Assembly: GCF_037327425.1 (NCBI RefSeq)
Contig: NZ_CP147846.1
Span: 992,001 to 1,056,000 of the forward strand
Reading direction: 5' to 3'
Source of the DNA: Rhodococcus sovatensis
GTDB lineage: Bacteria; Actinomycetota; Actinomycetes; Mycobacteriales; Mycobacteriaceae
DNA length: 64,000 nt
Under the pieces are notes generated by a model that saw only the letters and a list, made by a program, of their open reading frames with translations, was not told where the DNA came from and did no database searches. This document shows positions 33,577 to 41,535 of the stretch, one piece after another. The translations under genes were made by a program, and so were the position numbers. The stretch's first letter is position 1. The number at the start of each line of letters is the position of its first letter.

Positions 33577-35076
33577 ATGCGTAATCAAGGAGTTGGCTCG
33601 TGGATCAGGCGGCGCAGCAGACAGTGTCCGCGTGCCTCGGCGCTCGAGTTTCGTGGACAGGTGCTCACCTACGAGCAGCTCGACGAGCGGACGACGCGGC
33701 TCGCCCACGTTCTACAGGGGCTCGGTGTCGGTAAAGGCGATCGAGTCGGACTTCTGTCAACCAATCATCCTTCCTATCTGGAAGTGCTGTTCTCCTGTGG
33801 CATCCTCGGAGCCGTTTTCGTTCCCCTCAACGCTCGATTGACAGCATCGGAAGTGGCTTTTGCGGTGAAGGATTCGGGTCTGTCGGTGTTGGTCCACTCC
33901 GAGGCACTCGATGACGTCGCCGCTGCGGCGGCGGGCGACACGCGGCGTATTCGCTTGGGTGACGACTACGACGCGCTCATCGCCGCGGCGGAGTCGACGC
34001 TCATCGACGAGCCGGTGGAAGGTGAGGATCTGTGCTTCGTCATGTACACCTCCGGCACGACGGGTAAACCCAAGGGTGTGGTGATGACGCACAGCAACGT
34101 GCTGTTCGCCGTTCTCAATGGTGTTCTCGATCTCGACCTGTGCAGTGACGAGGCCGCACTGGTCTGCGCACCTCTGTTTCACACCGCGGCACTCGACATG
34201 GTGGCCCTGCCGGTTCTGTTCAAGGGCGGTGCAGTGGTCATCGAGGAGGGATTCGACGCGGGACGAGTCCTCGACATCATCGAATCACGGTCGATCACCT
34301 ACACGTTCGGGGTGCCGACCATCCTCGATGCGCTCGTAGCTCACCGGAGGTGGGACGAGACCGACCTGTCCTCGCTGCGCCGGATAGTGGTGGCCGCCGC
34401 GCCGGTACCGCCGCGAACCCTGCGCGCCTACTCCGAACGCGGTATCAAGATGTGCCAAGGCTATGGACTGACCGAAAGCGGGCCAGGCGCTACCATTCTC
34501 GCCTCGGTCGACGCAGAACGAAAGATGGGCACCGCGGGCGTGCCACACACGTTCACCGACGTGAGAATCGTCGATGCACTGTCGCAGCCGGTGTCGCCCG
34601 GCGAGCGGGGTGAGATCCAGATCCAAGGTCCCAATGTGATGAAGGAGTACTGGGGTCGCCCCGAAGCGACGGCGGACGTGTTCGACGACGGCTGGCTGCG
34701 CACCGGCGACATCGGAGTCGCGGACGACGAAGGCTTCGTCACGATCGTCGATCGCCTCAAGGACATGATCATCTCCGGCGGCGAGAACATCTATCCCGCC
34801 GAAGTCGAGGCAGCGCTGCTCGAACTTCCCGGTATCGAAAGTTGCGCGGTGTTCGGGGTGCCGGACGACAAGTGGGGCGAATCGGCGGTAGCTGCGATCA
34901 CCGTCGTCGAGGGGATGCACGTCGCACTCGACTCCATTGCCGCCGCTCTCGGTGACCGGCTCGCTCGATACAAGATCCCCAAGCGGTACGTGCTCGTCGA
35001 CGACATCCCCCGCAATCCGACTGGCAAGATCCGAAAGAACGTTCTGAGAGAGAAGTATTCGGGACTTGTCATCTAG
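33577..35076 (+). CDS. couL: Hydroxycinnamate-CoA ligase, CouL-like
   Basis: A 499-residue ANL-superfamily acyl-CoA synthetase: P-loop MYTSGTTGKPKGVVMTH (about residues 175-191), GYGLTESGPG, DDGWLRTGDIG and the C-terminal lysine in NPTGKIRKNVLRE. It would activate p-coumarate, ferulate or related acids with ATP and CoA. The start at ATG 33577 follows a GAGAGGAAC site 28 bp after couM. It is the last gene of the cou operon. The aryl specificity is inferred from context; the family also includes fatty-acid ligases. Confidence 0.83.
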   Translation: MRNQGVGSWIRRRSRQCPRASALEFRGQVLTYEQLDERTTRLAHVLQGLGVGKGDRVGLLSTNHPSYLEVLFSCGILGAVFVPLNARLTASEVAFAVKDSGLSVLVHSEALDDVAAAAAGDTRRIRLGDDYDALIAAAESTLIDEPVEGEDLCFVMYTSGTTGKPKGVVMTHSNVLFAVLNGVLDLDLCSDEAALVCAPLFHTAALDMVALPVLFKGGAVVIEEGFDAGRVLDIIESRSITYTFGVPTILDALVAHRRWDETDLSSLRRIVVAAAPVPPRTLRAYSERGIKMCQGYGLTESGPGATILASVDAERKMGTAGVPHTFTDVRIVDALSQPVSPGERGEIQIQGPNVMKEYWGRPEATADVFDDGWLRTGDIGVADDEGFVTIVDRLKDMIISGGENIYPAEVEAALLELPGIESCAVFGVPDDKWGESAVAAITVVEGMHVALDSIAAALGDRLARYKIPKRYVLVDDIPRNPTGKIRKNVLREKYSGLVI

Positions 35077-35103
35077 GTGGTGATGTATCCCACCGTCACG
35101 AAC

Positions 35104-35122
35104 TTTGCATAGCCTTGCCTTA
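35104..35122. promoter_or_regulatory. IdeR/DtxR-like iron box
   Basis: The 19-mer starting TTTGCATAGCC at 35104 matches the DtxR/IdeR consensus palindrome at about 13 of 19 positions. It lies 57 bp before the siderophore-binding-protein gene, where iron-dependent repression would act. Confidence 0.45.
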
Positions 35123-35179
35123 TCATCTACTTTTGGGTTCAACCAATGACTTCGTAAAGACCCAATGGAGTGACCTCAC

Positions 35180-36130
35180 GTGAACACCGTTCGCAGATCC
35201 AGGCTGTTTCTCGCAGTTGCAGCTACGTCGATGTTGGTTCTGGGTGCGTGTAGTACCGACACAACAGTGGACGCGGGTTCCGGGGACACGGTCACTGTCG
35301 ACACCGCCAACGGTGCCGTCGAGGTCCCCGCGAACCCCCAGCGAGTGGTGGCACTCGACAACACTTCCTTTGAAACCCTGAAGGCATTCGGAGTGGAACC
35401 CGTTGCGCTTCCCAAGCCGATCATGCCGTACGAAGGATTCGAGGAGTGGATCGACAATGAGGAAATTCTCGATGTCGGAACACACCGTGAGCCGAATCTC
35501 GAAGTCGTCAGCGAGGCCGAACCGGACCTGATCATCGGTGGATACCGGTTCCAGGAATACACGGACGAGCTGAATCGGATTGCTCCGACCCTCGACGTCT
35601 CGCCCACCGACGTGGGCTACATCGAATCCCTGAAGTCCCAAACTTCGGCTCTGGGAGAGGTATTCGGCAAACAGGAACAGGCGTCGCAGATCATCGCACA
35701 GCTGGACGCCGCCGCGGATGACGCTGCGGCTCGGACCGGCGGTGAGACAGTTTTCCTGGCGAACGTCAGCGCCGGTAAAATCGACAACGGTGCACAACGT
35801 ATCGGACGACTGATGGAACCGCTGACCCTCACCGATGTGTTCGCGGGCGAAGCCGGTGATGTGCACGGTGATTCGGGGCTGGCCCCCGAGACCGTCGCCC
35901 AGGCCAACCCCGATTGGGTCATCGTGCTGGACCGTGACGCGGCAGCCGGCGAACCCGGCGCGGCACCGGCCAAGGTTGTCTTCGATGCGCAGGAAGCCTT
36001 CGCCAACACTACGTTCACAACCAGGAATCAGATCGTCTACCTCGATCCGTACTTCTACACCCGTGAGAGCATTCAGGCCTACACCCAGGCATTCGAATCG
36101 ATCTCGGACGCATTCGCGAATGCGGGATAA
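35180..36130 (+). CDS. Iron-siderophore ABC transporter substrate-binding lipoprotein
   Basis: A 316-residue FecB/FepB-type binding protein. A lipoprotein signal peptide ends in the lipobox LGAC at residues 22-25, so it is anchored outside the membrane. The two lobes show AVEVPANPQRVVALDN, EPDLIIGGYRF and LTDVFAGEAGDVHGDSG, joined by a long helix. It captures a ferric siderophore and hands it to the permeases encoded next. It resembles the YclQ/FatB branch for catecholate siderophores, an inference from general sequence only. The GTG or ATG choice is unambiguous: ATG after GGAG-like spacing. Confidence 0.88.
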   Translation: MNTVRRSRLFLAVAATSMLVLGACSTDTTVDAGSGDTVTVDTANGAVEVPANPQRVVALDNTSFETLKAFGVEPVALPKPIMPYEGFEEWIDNEEILDVGTHREPNLEVVSEAEPDLIIGGYRFQEYTDELNRIAPTLDVSPTDVGYIESLKSQTSALGEVFGKQEQASQIIAQLDAAADDAAARTGGETVFLANVSAGKIDNGAQRIGRLMEPLTLTDVFAGEAGDVHGDSGLAPETVAQANPDWVIVLDRDAAAGEPGAAPAKVVFDAQEAFANTTFTTRNQIVYLDPYFYTRESIQAYTQAFESISDAFANAG

Positions 36131-36172
36131 ACCACGGGTGGATATCGTCGCTTCGGGCGCCGCGACACCGAA

Positions 36173-37138
36173 ATGAAGAACGCAGTTCTGCTCCCGATAG
36201 TTGTCGTGATCGTCCTCGTTCTGGCTGTAGCCTCGCTCTTCGTAGGCGGTTTCGACATATCGGTGGAGACATTGCTGAACGACGCCGAGGCGCGCGACAT
36301 GTTCTTGATTTCGCGAGTGCCGCGGACGCTGGCTCTGATCTTTGCTGCGATGGCGATGAGTGTCTCCGGCGTGATCATGCAGATGATCACCCAGAACAAG
36401 TTTGTCGAGCCCACTACCGCCGGAACTGCTCAGTGGGCTGGGCTGGGCGTCCTTTTCGCGTTGATCATTCTGCCTGCGGCCGACCCGATGACGAAGATGG
36501 TCGTTGCGACAGGGTTCGCATTGTTCGGAACGATCATCTTCATCGCCGTGCTCCGCAGGCTGTCGGTGCGGTCGTCGCTGATCGTGCCACTGGTCGGCAT
36601 CATGCTCGGTGCAGTCGTCAGTGCAGTCACCACGTTCCTGGCAGGGACTTTCGACCTCCTCCAATCGATGTCGGCGTGGCGGTCCGGTGGCTTCAGCAGT
36701 GTCGTACGTGGCTTCTACGAGCCGCTGTGGGCGGTGCTGATCATCGCCGTTCTGGCATTCGCACTGGCCAATAGGTTCACCGTCGCCGGGCTGGGTAAGG
36801 ATTTGGCAACCAACGTCGGGCTTCGGTACGAGCAGGTCGTGTTCATCGGAGTCGCAATGGTCGCCGTGGCGACCGGAGTCACCACCGTGGTGGTCGGGTT
36901 CATTCCGTTCCTCGGCCTGATCGTGCCCAACCTGGTGTCGATGATGTTGGGTGACGACGTACACAAGAATCTCCCGTGGGTTGCACTCGTCGGCGCCGGG
37001 TTGCTGTTGGCCTGCGACTTGATCGGACGCGTGGTTGTGGCACCGATGGAGATACCTGCTTCGGTGATTCTCGGTGTCGTCGGCGCAATCGTATTCATCG
37101 CTTTGATCGTGAGGCAGCGTCGTCATGTCAGTGCTTGA
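36173..37138 (+). CDS. FecCD-family siderophore permease subunit 1
   Basis: A 321-residue integral membrane protein with about nine hydrophobic segments and FecCD motifs (SRVPRTLALIFAAMAMSVSGVIMQMITQN; GFIPFLGLIVPNLV near the ATPase-contact loop). It forms a heterodimeric channel with the next gene product. It overlaps that gene by 14 bp. Confidence 0.88.
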   Translation: MKNAVLLPIVVVIVLVLAVASLFVGGFDISVETLLNDAEARDMFLISRVPRTLALIFAAMAMSVSGVIMQMITQNKFVEPTTAGTAQWAGLGVLFALIILPAADPMTKMVVATGFALFGTIIFIAVLRRLSVRSSLIVPLVGIMLGAVVSAVTTFLAGTFDLLQSMSAWRSGGFSSVVRGFYEPLWAVLIIAVLAFALANRFTVAGLGKDLATNVGLRYEQVVFIGVAMVAVATGVTTVVVGFIPFLGLIVPNLVSMMLGDDVHKNLPWVALVGAGLLLACDLIGRVVVAPMEIPASVILGVVGAIVFIALIVRQRRHVSA

Positions 37139-38144
37139 GAGCCGCAGGCGATCTCGAATCACGGGACCGGCCACCTATGGCAAGGACCGTCCGCGGTTCA
37201 CGCCGACGATGCGGCTGATCCTTCTGTCGGTCGTTCTCGCCATTGCCATAGCGTGCTTTCTGCTCTTGTTCGTACGTGGATCGTTCGCGTTCGCTTTTCC
37301 GCGGCGGCTGAACATGTTGGGAGCCATGGCTGTTGCAGCGTTCACGCACGGTTTGGGCACCGTGGTGTTCCACACGGTCACCAACAATCGAATACTCACA
37401 CCCTCGATCATCGGGTTCGACTCACTCTACGTGTTGATGCAAACCCTGACTGTGTTCGTATTCGGTGGCACTGCCATCGCCAACACCGAGGGCATTCCGA
37501 AATTGTTGGCGCAGACGGCATTGATGGTGGCACTCGCGACGATCCTGTACCGATGGATGTTCTCGGGGAAGCTGGGCAGCCTGTTCCTGATGCTTCTCGT
37601 CGGTGTGGTGATCGGACTCGCGTTCGACTCCATCTCGACGTTCCTGCAACGGTTGCTGTCACCGACCGAATACGACTTGTTGTCGGTCAAGCTGTTCGGC
37701 CGCCTCAGCGCAGTAAAGGGAGATTACCTTCCACTTGCTTTCGCGGTATGCGTGTTCGCCGGTGTGATCCTGTGGAAGCGGCGTCACCATCTCGACGCCT
37801 TGCTGCTCGGTCGCGAGGCAGCGATGGGAATCGGCGTGTCCTACAAGCGCGAGTTGACGATCATGCTCGTGTTGATCGCACTTCTCGTAGCCTTCTCGAC
37901 AGCCTTGGTCGGGCCGATGACGTTCTTCGGCTTCATCGTTGCCACGTTGGCCTACCAGCTCGCCGGCAGCTACCGGCACATTTTCGTGTTGCCGATGGCC
38001 TTCCTACTCGGAATGTTGACACTGGTTCTCGGACAGTTCGTCATGCAACATATTTTCTATGCAGGTGGATTCCTCACCGTCATAATCGAATTCGTCGGTG
38101 GCATTCTGTTCATCGGCATGATTCTGCGTAAGGGCACGTTGTGA
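37125..38144 (+). CDS. FecCD-family siderophore permease subunit 2
   Basis: A 339-residue integral membrane protein with about nine membrane segments and a basic N-terminal tail (ESRRRSRITGPATYGKDRPR). FecCD features include LNMLGAMAVAAFTHGLGTVVFHTVTNNR and the coupling-loop region VGPMTFFGFIVATLAYQL. Pairs with the preceding permease. Its TGA overlaps the GTG of the ATPase gene. Confidence 0.87.
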   Translation: MSVLESRRRSRITGPATYGKDRPRFTPTMRLILLSVVLAIAIACFLLLFVRGSFAFAFPRRLNMLGAMAVAAFTHGLGTVVFHTVTNNRILTPSIIGFDSLYVLMQTLTVFVFGGTAIANTEGIPKLLAQTALMVALATILYRWMFSGKLGSLFLMLLVGVVIGLAFDSISTFLQRLLSPTEYDLLSVKLFGRLSAVKGDYLPLAFAVCVFAGVILWKRRHHLDALLLGREAAMGIGVSYKRELTIMLVLIALLVAFSTALVGPMTFFGFIVATLAYQLAGSYRHIFVLPMAFLLGMLTLVLGQFVMQHIFYAGGFLTVIIEFVGGILFIGMILRKGTL

Positions 38145-38899
38145 TCGATTTTCGTGAGGTAACCAAGTCGTACCAAGACCACACCGTGCTCGGACCGGTC
38201 ACCGGCACGATCGCCGATGGCGGAATCACGGCACTCGTCGGTCCCAACGGTGCTGGAAAATCGACGCTGCTGACGGTGATCGGCCGGCTACTCGACCCGA
38301 CGACGGGCGTGGTCACCGTCGGGGATCTCGATGTCCGTACGACCAAATCCGCCGAGTTGGCCAAGCACCTGTCGATTCTGCGGCAAGAGAACCACATCAC
38401 TGCGCGGTTGACCGTGCGGGAGCTCGTCGGATTCGGGCGGTTCCCACACTCGAAAGGCCGCCTCGGACCCAACGACATCGAGCATGTCGACCGAGCTCTA
38501 GAGTTCCTCAACCTGGACGCGCTGGCCGACCGGTTCCTCGACCAACTATCCGGAGGCCAGCGTCAACGCGCGTTCGTTGCCATGGTCCTGGCGCAAGACA
38601 CGAAGTACGTGCTGCTCGATGAACCGCTGAACAATCTCGACATGAAGCACTCGGTTCTGATGATGCAGCAACTACGACGAGCCGCCGATGAACTCGACAA
38701 GACCATCGTTCTGATCGTGCACGACATCAATTTCGCTGCTGCGTACTCCGACCGCATCATCGCATTGCGCGACGGTGTCATCGTGACCAGCGGAACCGCT
38801 GACGACATGATGCAGGACGACGTACTCACCGACGTCTTCGATACTCCGGTGCGGGTCCACGTGATCGAGGGTCAGCGCACAGCGGTCTACGTTCGCTGA
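38141..38899 (+). CDS. Siderophore ABC transporter ATP-binding protein
   Basis: A 252-residue FepC-type ATPase: Walker A GPNGAGKSTLL at about residues 33-43, signature QLSGGQRQRAF, Walker B YVLLDEPLNNLD and the switch His in LIVHDINFA. It drives import of the ferric siderophore. The GTG start overlaps the previous stop (GTGA). It completes a binding protein-permease-permease-ATPase operon (YclNOPQ-like). Confidence 0.92.
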   Translation: MIDFREVTKSYQDHTVLGPVTGTIADGGITALVGPNGAGKSTLLTVIGRLLDPTTGVVTVGDLDVRTTKSAELAKHLSILRQENHITARLTVRELVGFGRFPHSKGRLGPNDIEHVDRALEFLNLDALADRFLDQLSGGQRQRAFVAMVLAQDTKYVLLDEPLNNLDMKHSVLMMQQLRRAADELDKTIVLIVHDINFAAAYSDRIIALRDGVIVTSGTADDMMQDDVLTDVFDTPVRVHVIEGQRTAVYVR

Positions 38900-39159
38900 C
38901 GTCCCTACCCAACCGAGCCGATCGTTTGCCTGACAGGCTCCCGATCAAGGACGCGGGCGGAAGCGGCGACCCATCCTCGGCTCCGACACCTCGATGGGTC
39001 ACCGCGGACTGACGGCTCCGTCGGGCATGTCTGTCACCTCGAATCTGACAGGGCGGGGTGAGCTGCTTTGGCTAGGCGAATTTTGCACTACTCGTATCTG
39101 CAAGGCCGAAACCGGATTCGTGACGTATCCGGGCCTCGCGTCGGAACTCGGGCAATAGG
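38900..39159. other. Intergenic region between converging genes
   Basis: This 260-bp stretch lies after the ATPase gene and before the stop of the convergent PaaX-type gene. I see no convincing gene, terminator stem or repeat; frames present are high-GC shadows. Confidence 0.4.
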
Positions 39160-39999
39160 TCAGCGGTGAATCGCCGTGTTGAACGCTTCGTGCGCGGCGG
39201 GGGCGAGCTGTTGACGCCGCGCACGATAGATCCGTGTCGATCGATCCGAGGGCCAGCCCTCGTCGAGTAGTTCGGCCGGTAGGCGTGGGTCGGCACGCAG
39301 AAGTGCGTACCAGTCGGCTCCCAGCAGCATGAGGTCGGACAACGGCGATGCCGTGGTGTCGACGGTTGCCGCGTCGCCCCAGCATTCGTCGAAGCGGGTG
39401 TGTGCCTCGAGCGCACCCTTCAAGTTCCATGCCGTCCGGGCAAGCGGGTCGAGTGAAAAGTTGGGTAGGTCGTGCGCGTGAAAGGCCACGAGGCTCGACT
39501 CGGAAAGCTCGGCGTGCATGGGATCGAGAACTTCGTCCAGGTCTGCTTCGCCCGGTGCAATCCACAGACCGTCCCGCAATGGAACAAAACCCTCCCAGGT
39601 GAGCGCAGCTCGGAGGCGTTGCCGGACGGCCCTCTGCTGCTCGGGAACCGTGAACGTCACAAGTGTCCAGCCAGATCCGCGAGCCTCGAAAGGGTTGGGA
39701 TCTTCCATGCGGTTCTGCAACGTCCGCAGTGTGTCGAAGCCGCTGGGCGTGAGCTCGTATTGGACGCCCCGGCCATCCTTGGATCGAACCAGATACCCCT
39801 CGACGACCAAACGGTCGAGTTTGGCTCGCGTCGTCGCCGGTTTGACTCCGGCACCGGACAGAATCGACACGTACGTCGACGCGAGCAGTGGAGCTCGGAC
39901 TCCCATCACGATCTGTTCTGCCAATACTGCGAACAGCAGTCGTTTGGGACTACGAGCTGCCAGTGGGTCGTCGCTGTCGACGTGCGGGATCGGGCTCAC
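39160..39999 (-). CDS. PaaX-family transcriptional regulator
   Basis: A 279-residue regulator with the PaaX layout: winged helix at about residues 35-90 (VSILSGAGVKPATTRAKLDRLVVEGYLVRSKDGRGVQYELT), a central domain (WTLVTFTVPEQQRAVRQRLRAALTWEGFVPLRDGLWIAPG) and the PaaX C-terminal region ending ADWYALLRADPRLPAELLDEGWP. PaaX proteins sense aryl-CoA esters, classically phenylacetyl-CoA. It is followed on the same strand by no co-oriented target until the left window, and preceded upstream by an esterase gene, so its regulon is unclear. Confidence 0.82.
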   Translation of the reverse strand: MSPIPHVDSDDPLAARSPKRLLFAVLAEQIVMGVRAPLLASTYVSILSGAGVKPATTRAKLDRLVVEGYLVRSKDGRGVQYELTPSGFDTLRTLQNRMEDPNPFEARGSGWTLVTFTVPEQQRAVRQRLRAALTWEGFVPLRDGLWIAPGEADLDEVLDPMHAELSESSLVAFHAHDLPNFSLDPLARTAWNLKGALEAHTRFDECWGDAATVDTTASPLSDLMLLGADWYALLRADPRLPAELLDEGWPSDRSTRIYRARRQQLAPAAHEAFNTAIHR

Positions 40000-40059
40000 C
40001 CCTGCTATCTTGCCGTCCGGTAGCTCGACACGGCCCTTGGGTTGCCGGATGTCTGTCCT

Positions 40060-41013
40060 TCATCGGTGCGCCCACCGGCGCGCCTCTCGGACGAAGTCTT
40101 CGACGAAGTGCTGCGCGCTCTCGCTGAAGCGAGTCAAGGTGATGAAATTGTGCGGCATACCCTCGTACACAGAGAGGGAGACAGGCACTCCCGCCACCGC
40201 CAACCTCGATGCGTAACAGATGCCTTCGTCGCGGAGCGCATCGCATTGCCCGGCCGCGACGAACGTGGGTGGCAGGATCGAATAGTCACCGATGACGTGG
40301 AGGGGGCTCGAGTCGACCCGCGCCGCGTGGTCGACGAAATACGAGAACATGAATCCGCGCATGGTGTCGGTGCTCAGCATCGGGCTCGCGCCGTAGTGCG
40401 CGTAGGAACCGCGTACTTCACCCTCGAGGGCAAGAAAATCCAGTACGGGGTTGATGAGCGCCTGCCAGGAGATCGTGGGCCCGCCTTCGTTGGCCGCCCA
40501 ATGCGACAACAGTGCAGTCAGATTTCCGCCGGCTGAGTCACCTGCCATACCGAGGGGCCCGGAAACGCCGAGCAGATCCCGATTGTCCTCCGCCCACAAG
40601 ATCGCGTCCTTGCACTGTTCGAACGCAATGGGATACATGTTCTCGGGCGCCAGTGCGTAGTCGAGCGAGAGGATGGCGACGTCGGCTCCGAGGCTCACTG
40701 TATGCAGTACGCGGTCAGGGCTGTCGAGGTCCCCGACGGCGAATCCGCCGCCGTGCGCATAGATCATCAGTGCCGCAGCGTTGTGCGGGAGATAAAGGCG
40801 CGCAGGCAGATCGCCGTGACGCGTCGGAATTGTGAGGTGGCGGCTGATTACGGCCTCATCCGGCGCGCCCTGCTCCGCGAGGAGTTGTCGGTACCGCGCC
40901 CTGGCCTCCGATATGGTGTTGCCGGGTTCGGACATGGCGGCGTCGAATCGAGATACGTAGTCGGCGATCGCGGGGTCGATGGGACGTGGAACGGTCTCGC
41001 TCTTGGTGAACAT
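40060..41013 (-). CDS. Alpha/beta hydrolase (HSL-type esterase)
   Basis: A 317-residue family IV esterase: HGGGFAVGDLDSPD oxyanion motif, nucleophile GDSAGGN, Asp in AGQCDALRDEGICYA and His in GMPHNFITL. The ATG at 41013 starts the conserved fold; the longer frame adds unrelated residues. It is cytoplasmic. It lies upstream of, and co-oriented with, the PaaX gene (60-bp gap). It is only distantly related to the esterase at 18519. Confidence 0.85.
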   Translation of the reverse strand: MFTKSETVPRPIDPAIADYVSRFDAAMSEPGNTISEARARYRQLLAEQGAPDEAVISRHLTIPTRHGDLPARLYLPHNAAALMIYAHGGGFAVGDLDSPDRVLHTVSLGADVAILSLDYALAPENMYPIAFEQCKDAILWAEDNRDLLGVSGPLGMAGDSAGGNLTALLSHWAANEGGPTISWQALINPVLDFLALEGEVRGSYAHYGASPMLSTDTMRGFMFSYFVDHAARVDSSPLHVIGDYSILPPTFVAAGQCDALRDEGICYASRLAVAGVPVSLSVYEGMPHNFITLTRFSESAQHFVEDFVREARRWAHR

Positions 41014-41256
41014 GTTCGAGAGCCTCTCTTGAGCTCGGTCGGATTTAGAGCACGTCGAATCTGCTTGTCGGGCAAAGTATTCGATCAGGAAACCATCGAG
41101 TGCCGTACGCCACTGACGTGGAAACCGTGATCTCAAGAATGAGTTCCCAATCACAGAATGTCAATACTTTTAGACGGTCGTCTTTGAAAATTGACTTTGA
41201 TGATCGCTTCGAGGTTCGTCGGTCGGTGATAATCTCTTCCTCGGCGCCGACGCACT
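41014..41256. other. Intergenic region, AT-richer than its surroundings
   Basis: About 240 bp between the esterase start and the small ORF. The local drop in GC around 41100-41220 suggests a promoter region for the esterase. No gene or strong dyad is seen. Confidence 0.35.
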
Positions 41257-41499
41257 CTAACTCCGTGCGTGGATCAGCAGTCCTCGGAGGCGACTCAGGG
41301 CCGAGTCGGTTGCCTCTCGATCGTCGCCGGTGGTACAGGTGACTCGGTGCAGCTCGAGGACCAACCGCATGGCTACGGGATCGACCTGCTCGAGCTCCGT
41401 GGATGCCTTGTCGACAGCGAACTCCACGAACGACATGAAGTCGAGCTGATCGGGATCGATGGCGTCGGCGGGCACCGTCCCCACGGGAGTCGACTCCAT
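41257..41499 (-). CDS. Small ORF, possibly a truncated MarR-type protein
   Basis: An 80-residue frame 36 bp downstream of the aldehyde dehydrogenase and co-oriented with it. Its middle (LEQVDPVAMRLVLELHRVT) resembles the N-terminal dimerisation helix of some MarR regulators (QVDPVAMRLVLTLHR), but the winged helix is missing and the tail DSALSRLRGLLIHARS is short. It may be a relic of a cluster regulator or a genuine small protein. Confidence 0.4.
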   Translation of the reverse strand: MESTPVGTVPADAIDPDQLDFMSFVEFAVDKASTELEQVDPVAMRLVLELHRVTCTTGDDREATDSALSRLRGLLIHARS

Positions 41500-41535
41500 C
41501 GACGTGCTCGCTCGGGCACGCCGATGCCGCGTGCG

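Noticed and set aside
35123..37174. A 683-codon minus-strand frame
   Set aside because: It runs antisense across the siderophore-binding protein and first permease and is extremely rich in Arg, His, Asp and Gln: a shadow of hydrophobic codons.
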